This document shows, in pieces, positions 48,971 to 60,635 of a stretch of 64,000 nt of DNA (positions are counted from its first letter, which is position 1; every line of letters begins with the position of its first letter). A program made the position numbers and the translations under genes. The notes beneath the pieces are model-generated. The model did no database searches. It had not been told where the DNA came from and saw nothing but the letters and a program-made list of their open reading frames with translations. Source of the stretch: Prunella strophiata (lineage: Eukaryota > Chordata > Aves > Passeriformes > Prunellidae); NCBI GenBank assembly GCA_036583965.1, contig JAZBQD010000015.1, forward strand, positions 22,101,310 through 22,165,309. The letters run 5' to 3'.

Positions 48971-51716
48971 CTACAGAGAAAAATAGGCAAAGTTCCATTA
49001 TAGGAATACAAATATTTAAAGAGGAATATAAACTTGAATCTGTTCCTTGGCTGTTAATGATTAAAGCCACATGCAACTGTATAAAATTCATAATACATTT
49101 GAAATAAAATAACTGTACAGAGCTGTACCACTGTGCAGTTTGTAGGTTTTAGGTTAATTGACTTGTGTGAGCATGAGGCAGCAAAAATTCACACTGGGGA
49201 AAAGCCAAGCTTCCCCTGGGAGACTCGTTTCCTCAGCAACAGTGTGCATCCATTTTCTTCTGAAACTAACAGAGTTCAAGCAGGAAAATCCCCACAGTAA
49301 CTCCACTGCAGCACTTCCCCTGTTCTCTACTGATGAGTTACAACTGAGTTATGAATTCTTTCTTTGCTGTTACTTGTGTTGGGGAACACTTAGGAATTTG
49401 CTTCTGCTTTTGAGCCCCTCTACATCACAAGGATGTGCTGTTTCAGAATAAGTTTCCAGATAATCTGGGGTATCCCAGGCAGCCCAGGACTATGTTCCTC
49501 TCACAGTCAGGAGTCCTCATCAGCTGGGGCAGAAGCAAGTTGAGTGAAATCACAATTCTTCCCATTCAGGAACAACTGATTCCCTCTGGGACCACATGGG
49601 CAGGGAAAGGACTAGTTTTCCCCAAGCCAGATGGGTTCAGGGAGCACTAATAATGCTTGCAAGGCATCACTCAAAGCAGACAAAAGCCAAGAGGAGCTGG
49701 AGAAGCTGTCACCTGACTAGAAGCTGCAGCAGAGATGCTGGCAGAGGATTATTACCCTGACTATTCTCTGCTCCAGTGCCCACTGACCCTCTCTAACCCC
49801 CTATTCCCTTGAATTTCCTTCTTTCCCAGTTCATTACCTCTGCCTCTCCTTCAATTTTATCAGCCTCCACCAGCTTTGTTGTAATGTCAACAACCATTCC
49901 ACCATTAACAGAATTCCACATCAAATTTTGATAAGTAAATTTGATATTTTGCCCCACCACACTCATTCACTGCCTGCAATTCCTTTGCATTGATTCCTTT
50001 GTCCTGCTCCCTGACCAGGGCCAGGAGGTGCACAGCTCCCAGGGAAGGACTCAGCACAAGACCCACTCCTTTCTTGGAGTGGAAAACAAACCCAGAGAAC
50101 TGTGTGAATTCACAATAACTATGGGCTGCAGGCAGAAACACAGACTGAGGATACTCCTGCCATGCCAAGTAAGAAGGAAGAAACCCCAGAACTGTTTGAC
50201 TATAAAGATGAAGTGCATAAATTATTGATATATTTATTTACATGCAGTGGAAATCAGTATCAGATGATGAGGGCTTTGATAAACTCATGTGTGCTTGTAA
50301 GACTTACTGTTATGATTTTTCTTGGTTTTCCTGAGATGCCTGAAGCCTTTGAAGAGAATGAAAGCAAAATTTCCCACAGCATAACTGTACATTCCTATAA
50401 TACATATCTTTTGATCACTCAAACAATCATTCAGAAGAGTCCAGCTCTCCCTGTGGGTAACAGGAATGTTTATCTTGCTGTAATAGGGACTGACTTGGAT
50501 GGCCCAGTTCACTGCTATTTTAGAGAGAAGGAATAGAAAGTGAATGCATTTTAATTCCATCCAAGGTGAAGATCCCTTCATAAGAGAGATGATAAGCAGA
50601 AAGACTAAATGCTACAGCATAAGGCTATATAGTACTGTGCTTAATTTTATTTTAAGAAGCTCTTCTTGCTCTTAAATGACCTGCTTGCTCCTGACTTGAA
50701 ACATTGCAATCCCACAAAAGTCACTGGGTAGGTTACAGGTGCTGAATTATGTTCTAATACTTTTAGCATTAAATTTATGTCAAGTCATAGTCACTTTTAA
50801 AATTTTCTTCTGAATCCTTTTAAATATATGCAGTCATAAAAGGATTGAACAATGATAAATTCCTTAACTGATGGATTTCTGCACTACAGACACATTACAA
50901 GGTAAGCTGTAATTACTGTTTTTGAACACATCTGTAAGACTCAAGACAAAAATTGCCCAGATTTTGTTGTAGAAATTTCACTAATCAGGATTTACAGAAT
51001 AGCACTATGTTCCTGTGAGTGGAACAAAAAAAACCCACCCTTTTGCTTTGTCATGTTTAGCTCTCTGAAACACTGGAAAATATTTCTTGTTTTTCAGAAT
51101 TGATTTTATAAATCAGAAAATTACTGACTTTGACACCAAGCAATTACTGTGCAAGAAAATCAAAAGGTTCTCAAACTGGCCATGCTGTCTGTGTCATGTT
51201 GTGGATTAGCACTGAAACCAGTGACCTGCAAACATCTTGAGAGACTAAGGAAAAGACCCTAAGAAAGCAGTTTTATCCTCTGTAATTAGAAACTAAAGTG
51301 AAAATCCATGTTCTTGGCTTTGAGCACAAGAAGAGTTTACACCCGAGGGCTTCACACAAACCTCTGGACATGAAGCACTCTGGGGCACAGATATGACTGC
51401 AAGCAATTTCCATTGCAAGGAAGTCTCCTGCTTCCAGCTTGAGACTCCTCCATGCTGATGTCAGCTGCCTGCAGGCACTTCTGCTGCCAGAGGTCACCAG
51501 GCTCAGCAAGACACTGACATGTGCCCTTTCACCAGTAAGTGCATCCAGGGCTGAGACCAGCCCTTGCAGATGACCATTAAGAGGGAAGTTCTGCAGGGCC
51601 CTGCACACTGCAGTCATGCTGGGTTACCTCAATAAAGTCCTATGGGGACCTTCAGCCTCTTTTCTAAAAATCTAACAGAAGCAGCAATGCTGTGAGCACT
51701 AGTTTTTTTTTCTTTC

Positions 51717-51735
51717 TTTTTTTTTTTTTTTTTTT
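51717..51735 (+). repeat. Poly(T) run, 19 bases
   Basis: T run preceded by TTTC-type sequence, similar in structure to the run at 12909-12933. Confidence 0.9.
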
Positions 51736-52446
51736 CTGTTGTTGCTCTTACGTAACATTTGTCTCAAGAGCAACAGTCAATAACAAATGGGGGCTCATTT
51801 TTACTAATCTAGGAGTCAAGTAACAGAGATGAGGAGCCATGGCTCACAGACCTATAAATTATTCACCCATGTCCATCTAGAAAGGGAATGGCACACAGCC
51901 TTTAAAGAGTCCATAAGCTTTAATTAAGTACTTAAAAACCCTCAGTTGGTAGGTGTGTACCACATATCTAATTCTGATTTCCAGGTGGAACCAGTACTTG
52001 AACAGAAAACCAAGAGATGGGCTAGGTGCTACACTGTCACACTTCATACACTTTGCTCTTTTGCCTGTGTTTGCAGAGCGGCCATAAAGAAAAAAAGGCA
52101 ATGTTTGCCAAACAACCCTCTTTAATTGTCCTTTTGCAGTCTGTTCACTTTTACAGTGATGCAAGTCACATGAGGAACACTGCTGACCAAAAAGCAGATC
52201 AGTGAGAAAGTTAAAAACTGCTGTCAAAAATGCTGTACCTATTACCTGAATGCATCAAAAATACTGGAAATTAAAAACTGAGGAAAATTAATCATTTACA
52301 GCTTCAATAAAATAATACAAAGACAATTCATAGCACCATTACAAGGTGACAGAAAACCCTCTTCAGCAGAGCTTAGTTACCTAATTTAATGCATGTGACT
52401 GCATCAGCAGCTATCTAGTGCCACTGGTGATCCCCCAGGGTCAAAT

Positions 52447-52617
52447 ACTAGGACAGGCTGCCCAGAGAGGCTGCAGAGCTTCCATCCTTTGAGATATTCA
52501 AGGCCTGACAGAACATGGTCCCCAGCAAGCTGGTGCAGCTGACCCTGCTTAAGCAGGGAAGTTGGACTAGGTGAGCTCAAGGGGTGCCTGCCAAACTCAG
52601 CCATTCTGTGGCGCTCT
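52447..52617 (+). mobile_element. CR1 LINE 3' end (plus strand)
   Basis: Short 5'-truncated CR1 copy. It starts with GGACAGGCTGCCCAGAGAGG, continues through GAGATATTCAAGGCCTGACA and GTTGGACTAGGTGAGCTC, and ends in a decayed terminal octamer (CCATTCTGTGGCGCTC). These are the standard blocks of the CR1 ORF2 tail and 3' UTR. It lies within the CPQ intron, antisense to the gene, and has no coding capacity. Confidence 0.93.
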
Positions 52618-53884
52618 AACCCATGGTGCCTTGAGTCTTCCAGACATCTCTTAGAATTCATACAACATAAAAAAAAAAAAAATTCTTCAATTCAAGGTCA
52701 TTCCTGTCTTGAACTCATTTGATGATTCTCTGCATAACCAGCTATGTCATACTTGGTTTAATGCATAAGGCAGGGAAAAGCAACTGCTTTGGTAATTCAT
52801 ACTGACCATGTATTTTTAGTAATCAGATTGATTACTAAATGAACTTGATGAAAATACATTGAGGAATTCTGAGAAACACTCCATCCCTTCTAGCTTCTGA
52901 TCTCATCATGAAATGCCCAATGCAAACTCATTAGCTGATGATAAGGATATTATTTCCTTACAATGTGTTCATATCAAACACCAATTCTTCACACATTAAT
53001 AAAGTGACAAAGGTCTTATTGCCACCTTAGGAAGATGAAATGCTGATGTTGAGGTAAAAGGATGCATGAACCACAAAATGAATGATGGGCATGTCAATGA
53101 CAACCACTGCTTCTTGTCACTCTCTGTCAGGCACTACTGTCTTCATAAGCACTTCATAAGCACATAAGTCATAACTAGAATGAAACTTCATTGCCAGATA
53201 TTTAAGCACTCACATTACTGTCATTTGTGCAAAAAAAATGACTGGAAAAGCAGATAATGATTATCAGAAATGATTACAAAGGCAGTTTCCATAAAACACA
53301 GATATCTTCAAAGGGGAAAGCATGCAAAGCATGCAGTAACTTCAGAGTAATTTTACATCTTAAAACATTTTGCATTACACTCCTCCCTATATTTTCTTTT
53401 TCTTTTTATACCCCAAACAGCATTCAATCACCAAAGGAAGTCAAATGTGAGTTGAGGAGTCAGTACACGTTTGCTACAGAGCCCTATCAATAGCTTCCCA
53501 GTTGTCCTTGCTTTCAAGTAAACTTCACAGCTATGCCATGAATCTTTCAGATACAATGGGAAAATCCCCACTGTTTCTATAACCTCTCTTGGGTGTCCTG
53601 GCTCTTCAATATTACAGCTAGATCTCTGGGATGCTGACCTCTGCATGAACGGTGCCTTATACAGTGAAGTTCATATGCTAATGATTTATAAAAAAATATG
53701 TAACTTCTTCAGGTTCCATTTTATAGCAGTCCCTAGAGGACCTGACAGAATTGCCACTCCATTATCTTATGTGGTATATATACACCTCTCCAAAGAGAAA
53801 AGACTCCAGCTCAGAAGAACATACACTCTAAACAGACAAGAGGGTCTGAAGGATGAAAGGGGCATGCAGAGATGAAACGACAGA

Positions 53885-53975
53885 TTCATTTTCTCACAGC
53901 AGTTGAGAAAGGAATAGATGCCAGACATCTGAGCTGAGGCCAGTGTCCTGTTGAGTAAGCTGTACTACCTCCTAA
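53885..53975 (-). mobile_element. Possible MIR-like SINE remnant (minus strand)
   Basis: Read on the minus strand, GGAGGTAGTACAGCTTACTC resembles a decayed tRNA-like head, and GGCATCTATTCC a B-box-like block, followed by sequence similar to the MIR transition into its core. Divergence is high and the call rests on block order only. Confidence 0.35.
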
Positions 53976-56059
53976 CAGCAAAGTTGGAAATGCCTTACTT
54001 AACAAGGCATAATTTGCTCAATGTTTCCAAAAGTTTACAAATAGAAAGGGGTTATAACACAGGCTTCACTTGCATCTTCCAAGTACCTGTTTGAGCTTCA
54101 CCTTCATGTCAAGACAAACCTACATGCTATCAAAGTATTGCTTGTATTAAGATGTCAAGACATCAGATGCCTGATCTGAAACCTTATTTTTATTTCTGCA
54201 GTGATTTCCCTGGCTATAAAAGACAGATTCCTTTTTTTTTTTTTTCCCCTATCTATTAAATACTGCTTTTGTTTCCTGCTTTTTCCTTTAAGAAAGAGGA
54301 AAAATGCTTTTACTTGATTTTCAGGTTTATTCTAATCTCAGATCTTTTTCCTGCCAATGACACTATTCAGGAATGTACTAAAAGTCTATAATGCCTTAAA
54401 AATAAAGCAAATCCTGATGAAATATACATGTCTTTTTCTTTTACACCAAGTACTCAAAAACAATGAAATAAGAGGCAAAGGGACATATAATCTCCTATGC
54501 AGTTAAAAACTGGTATGTACCAGGAAAGCATAAACACAGAAGTTAAGAGCATTCTATTCCTAACACAGTAATAGAATCAATAGCCTCTCCCTTCTCATAA
54601 CTGGAGCATTTCTGTCTCACACATTTTGAAAGGTCAAAACTTCAGGGTGGAAGTAAGAAGACACATGGCTTTTCCTTCAAAGGAGATGTGCCAAATACCT
54701 ACAAAAGGAAAAACGGATGGAAGATAGAAACAGGAACACAATTTCTTATTTTATTTTTATTTTCATTTTGTGCCTTTCTAAAACCCAGCAAAGTCACAAA
54801 TCTCAAGTGGTCAGGGAGTAAATCTGCTGCAATGGTAGCTGTGTTTAGGATGGGCTGGGTGGGATGCTCCATAGGTACCTCAACATCTCTTCTGCTGCAA
54901 GCCCTGTAGAGTGCTTGACTGCTTGTTTTAGGTGTTGGACAGATGTTTTGTGCACTGTCCCTGCCTAACCTCAGTCTGCAGAACTAGTACTGTAATGAAA
55001 ACCCAATTATTGTGGGTATTTCTTGCATGCATTTTGGTGGTCATATTAACCTCTTCCTTTTGGGATAACCTGTAGCTGACAGCTGCCTCTAATGCCAATT
55101 ATTTCATTATTTTTCAAGTAAGCAGAGGCAATGGAGAATGCTAATGCTGTTTAGTGGGGCACTGACAGCATTAGCTTTCTTGTCACTTAGTCTCAAATGA
55201 TGAAATTACGGGCTAAGTTGCTTGAGTTTCATGGCTACCAACACTGATAGTTTCCAGTACAGAGCTTATAAATGACATCAGAAGTCCTGCTGTTTCACCT
55301 CCTGAGTCACTCTCTCAAAAGTCTTTAAAATTCATGATTCAAACAACAAGACAGAGGGAAAGCTTTCAGGTGGTTGTTTCAGTGACTAATTAAATGAGAC
55401 TACAGTATAAGGAGACACAATATGAAGTTTGCATTACTTCGTGTTTTGCTTAATGCATTTCAGAATTAGTCCTGTGGATACACTAAATGGACTAAATTAC
55501 AGCTCAGGATTATCACAGTTACTTTTGCAATGCATTAACCTTTCACTTATTGCATCAGAGGACCAGTGACAGCAGGGGATCCAACCTAAACTTGCATGAA
55601 ATGCTGTGAAATGAGGTGCCAGGGAAGGAAGCTGTTCTACTTCATAGAGCACAGGCTGACTAGACTAAAATAATATACTCAACAGCCCTTGACTGGGAAA
55701 AAGCCCACAAAACCCCAAATAAATCTTCAACAGTAAAAAGCACTGTAAGTTCTTCCTCCATTCATCCAACCTTTGTATTAAATTACCAAAAATTAAATTT
55801 AATAAAAAAGAGAAAAGGTTAAGTCTCCCTAGCTGGTGCTGCCTAAACATGACCCACTTGCAGGTTCACTCTCTGGGATGGAGAGATCCTCCACAGGCCC
55901 ACTCATCACTAATTTTTGAACCTATTTACACTTCTGCCCACAGCTCCCTGTGGCAATGCATGGTGTGCCTGAGCATTTCCTGTGGGCTCAGTAGAGTTCT
56001 CACTTCGTGAGCTGTAGGAGCAGCACTCTCCATTTTTTCATTCAGCTTCCTACCACTGC

Positions 56060-56625
56060 TGGCTTAATACAGTTTAATCACACCTAACTCAGCTGCTTTT
56101 TCCCAAGCTGAATAATCCTCCTCTTGCAGAAACTATTCAGTATCTCTTCAGGCTTCTGGTGATTCTTCTTCTCCCTTTCCTAACTGTGTTTCACCATTCC
56201 TGAGATGAGAAGCCCAGTACTGCCTGCAAACACCAGCACATGAATGGACTCATGATATGACTACAGCACACCACAACACATCTCCTATGGATGCTTTCTG
56301 CTTTTTCTCTCTTCCTTCCTTCCTCAGCTGCATGAAACAGTGTTTTTCACCTTCCCTGGGTATTGACTTGACAATTTCAGACAATTATCCACAGTGATTC
56401 CCAAATCATTCTTCTTGATAACATGGATCCTGTTGCTCTGTATCCATAGTTCCTATACTGCATCACTCCACATTTATTGACACAAAAATGTCACTGCTTG
56501 TTGTATTCTTTAGATATTTTATACTATAAGATTACTGTCACATTTTCACAGTCAGCTTTAGTTTTGGTATCAAATATTTGAAGCAAACTTTGCCAACTTG
56601 CTATTCTTGCTTTTCACTCCCTTTG
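56060..56625 (-). mobile_element. Ancient CR1/L3-type LINE relic (minus strand)
   Basis: On the plus strand this reads as the reverse complement of an old CR1 ORF2. Recognisable blocks in order are CCCAAGCTGAATAATCCTC, GAGATGAGAAGCCCAGTACT, ACAATTATCCACAGTGATTC, CACATTTATTGACAC, CACAGTCAGCTTTAGTTTTG and AAGCAAACTTTGCCAACTTG. Their order and spacing agree with the CR1 reverse-transcriptase C-terminal region as seen in old copies of turtles, crocodilians and birds. It is far more diverged than the two other CR1 copies in this window, frameshifted throughout and dead. Confidence 0.65.
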
Positions 56626-56659
56626 CACTAACAGGGAGCTTTGTGAACATCCAAAGTGG

Positions 56660-56686
56660 AAAAAAAAAAAAAAAAAAAAAAAAAAA
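56660..56686 (+). repeat. Poly(A) run, 27 bases
   Basis: Uninterrupted A run just right of the ancient CR1 relic. It is antisense-positioned relative to a LINE tail, so it is not that element's poly(A). Confidence 0.9.
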
Positions 56687-59600
56687 GGTGACTGAGTAGC
56701 CCAATAAAGAATTTCTCCATTAAGAAAACTGACAATTTATTTCTATGTTTTAAAAATCAGGTATTTACCACAAAGGAGGAAAATACCTCTCACTTCACAG
56801 TACCTTCTTCCTCTATAGTCTTTGATCCAGGGGCTCTTGAAGACTCAGCTGTACTTCACTGACCAGATCCAGCTACAGAAATGGTTACAAACTCTTCTCA
56901 AATTGCCTTGCCAGATTGGCGAGGCATGACCTCTTTCTTCCAAAGCAACATGGACTCTTGAATTACTTTTGTATTTTGTGTTCTGGCTCTGTGACCACCC
57001 TGGCTAACTAAAACACAGATGCCTATTTAGGGGATTCCCTACTTAGAGCATATAAATTTAGAAGGATTATGTACCTGTATTATATGCCTGTTTATGTTTG
57101 TAGATATTGTGTATATTTTAATACTATTTACTTAATTTGTGATTTCTTTAAAATTATGTATATACCTACATATGTTATGCAGAGGCTACTTAAAAAGTTG
57201 ATAGTTGTAAAAATGATTGTTGGATTTATAAATCCCTTACATTCTCTTTTAAACACTGTAAGTGAAATGAAAGTCATTGCAAAATCAGCAGTTTCTCTAA
57301 TTTAGAATTCTTTTTCATGTGTTTGTTTATGTCTCATCTCAGTAAAGCAATTAAATATTGAGCATGTGATTTATTTTAATGCCATTAAGCTTTAAATGTC
57401 ACACAAAAGGGTCAAGTGAATACTGGGACCCATTTGAACCATCTTTTCCTGACCAAATACATTTTTGTGTTTCTTTATAACTGCACCATGCAGCTGACAT
57501 TATAAGGTTACTTAGAAACCCAAACTATTGAAGTGCTTTCTTCAATGTTCTCTGTAGCCAAAGAGGCTCCTGCTAACACCCAGGGCTAGACCCTTGCTCC
57601 ACCCTGCTCTAACAACTTCCAAAATCACCCCAGAAAAGCTGTGGAAAGAGACACCCCCTAGACTGTTTCAAAGTCACATCTGGGGAGAGAGAACCATGAA
57701 AATTTGTCAAGATTTTGAGCAGTATTTCTGTTTGCAGTAATTGTCTGCATTCATTTTCATTTTCAATCCATTCAAGAAGCTTCCTTGTATTTTAAAGAAA
57801 AGGAGCTATTTCCTAAGCCAAACTCACAGACCAGTTTAAAGCAAGCTTTTAGGCCTGCTTTTCCAGAGGATGCAGGAGACAGAGAGGAAACACTCAGGTT
57901 CTGATTGCTGTAGCCTTCACTCCTCGACAGGATTACAGCTGGGTGTTTAATCACAAAGTTCCTTCCACAAAGGAGCCTTCCCACCAAGTAGCCCACTGCT
58001 AGAAATGCCAATGGTTGTAGCACCCAACTAAGCAGAGCTCCCTTTTGCCCATTTGGTGGTGAAAAGAGTCAGTTTATTGAGCATTCTGGTGCTTAACTAG
58101 TTATGAAAAAAAAATCCCAAACCACCAAACCAGTCATCTAATTAAAGTAAAACACATCCTAAGCACACTGCAAGTCTGCTGTATTTTACACCACAGAAAT
58201 CAAATCTGCATTTATTCAACCACACCCACAGGATGAGCATGGTTTTACTGTCTCTATTTTTGCACCCCACAGAGACTATCAAGCTCTTCAAGTTCATAGT
58301 GGATTTTAGATGTAGGATCATTTTACAAAACTGGCAAGAATATTCTATGCCTACAACAATAAAATATCTGTGGTTACTTGAGTAATGCATACTTGAGTTT
58401 TAAACCAGTAAGTTATTTCATAACACATTAGATGCTCCAGATATTGGTGATGAAATATCTTTTGCATTTGATCTCCAAACCAGTGTATATTTAGCTAGTT
58501 CATTAGTAACAGAAATGCTGAGAAGTTCTTGAAACAAAGAACTTTCAAGCCCTAACAAAGCTTATTGCAAGGCTCAGGACTATACAAATGTGGTAGGTTC
58601 AGTCTTCAGGGTTGGGGTTCAGAGAGCCACAAAGCCTGCAGGTCCAGAGACATTTTCTGGGGTTGCAAAAGGCATGCAAAAGTCATGTGAAATGGAGCAT
58701 AGCACTGCACCAAGACTGCTCCCTTCACACCTTTCTCAACTGTCCCACCCATAGTGCAGGGCACCTCAGCTGCAAGCCACCATTGGGATTAGGGTTCAGA
58801 GAACCCCCAAATCTTTTTGTTCTAGTCTAAAATCATGTTATCCAATGGGTGATGAACACAAAGTAGCAGGAATGAATATTTATTCAATATTTTAAGCAAC
58901 AGATTGCATATTTTTGTCAGCAAAACTACAAAAGAACAACACACTTAAAAAAAAAGAAAGATAAAAATAATTAAGGTACAGTGAAGACACCTGCTGCAAC
59001 ATTGTTCTCTACAATCTCAGAATCTCTCTGTTTTAATGTTCCATGAAATTACATGGAGCTTCATTAGGAAAAGAAAGGGGGAAATTAAAGAATTTCTGTC
59101 CTTTAAAGTAAGGAAGTAGAGAAATTCCTCACACCTAATCTGACTCTGCAGTGTATCACAACTTGAACGTGGGCTCTGGATAATCCACAGAGCAGAACTA
59201 ATCCTGGAAGAAGACAAAGCAAATAAAGCAATGACCCTAACTAGCACGATTCTTCCAGCCTGTAAATTTGAGTTGCTGTGATAGCTATTTTGCCACAGAG
59301 CAAATGTGTTTGTCATAATGCTAATATATTAAGAGAAAAAAAAAAAAAAGGCATATAAACTCAGGAAGAACACTAAGAGAAGGTGACAATTAATTTTAAG
59401 TTGAAAGTTTAGCCTGTTTGCTTTCACTGAAAGATCCTCAGTCACATCAGTAAGTGCAAATAGCATTTGTCTTAAACACAGGCTTACTGCATTCTATGTT
59501 TTACTGTGCTGGTTTCTTATGAAGTTGAGCTTTGGTTTGTTCTAATTAAACCTGTATGTTTGAAGGCCTCATTTAAAACATGGAAAGCAAAGATTGATTA

Positions 59601-60613
59601 AAGTGTACAGAAACAGAACAAGGCACTAGTGAGTCCAGCTGTCATGAGTGCCAAGCTGTTGAGCACAGCTTTGAAAATCCTCCTCCATCACAATCATAAT
59701 TTTGCAGAAATCAAGGACCAATATATATTTTTTCCATTTGTTAATAAAAACCTGCAAAGGCCTATGTTAAATTACATACTTTTACAGAAATTTTTAAGCA
59801 ACTCCAAAAGACACATTTTACATATGTTGCAACAAATGCAGATAATGTGATAACAGTGACCAAACTCTACAGGCTAAAAAGCAAATTCACCTCTATTAGT
59901 TTAAATGCTACCCATCATCATTCTGATATATTGTGTCCATGCTAAAACTAAAAGCAATGTTTACAGCTGTATAAATGGAAGTAATTTCAATTTGACTTAG
60001 TCAAAGAAATCAAGCACAAGCACACTCTTGTAAAGTTGTTTATGTTGCCACATTCAAATACCATCTATAGACTAATGCAAAGGGACAAAAAGACCCAGTG
60101 ATGATGACTGTTAGCAGCCCAGAGCAAGCTTATTATCAAATGATTAGAATTATTTTAATAGAGAGAAGCTAGAATTTAATACATGCATTAAAAAAAACCC
60201 CTTAATCTCTGCATTGCAATGCTTGCTTTGCCACAGGACAAAGACATGTTCCCCAAATGCAAGTTTTCATCACCAGAATACCATTAGACTATTGGTTCCT
60301 TTCAAATACATAAACTGAAGGCTCTTTTTACAGAGCAGATACATAAAAATAAATATTAACATATTTATACATATATATCTACCAACCTACACATAATTAA
60401 AAACCTTTCAGGAGCCAAAGGCACTCTTGCAAAACAGAATGGCATGCATATATTCAAAGGATTGCAACAAATACCCAGTCAAAGTGGGATTATAAGCCTT
60501 ACCTAAAAATAACTTGAATTAAAAATTTTTACACTCTGGCCAATATTTATTTTACTTTGACATCCTCCCTTTACTTTTACATCCTCACTTTAAATTAACA
60601 GGCCTCTGATGGT

Positions 60614-60635
60614 AAAAAAAAAAAAAAAAAAAAAA
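60614..60635 (+). repeat. Poly(A) run, 22 bases
   Basis: A run of 22 A followed by G and seven more A. No attached element recognised. Confidence 0.9.

Noticed and set aside
51273..51617. 114-codon minus-strand frame within the CPQ intron, considered as an upstream CPQ exon
   Set aside because: Its sequence does not resemble CPQ or any M28 peptidase, and no convincing splice pair frames it.
54148..54176. Small palindromes GATGTC-AA-GACATC and CAGAT-GCCTG-ATCTG
   Set aside because: Stems of five to six bases are expected by chance in 64 kb and have no supporting context.
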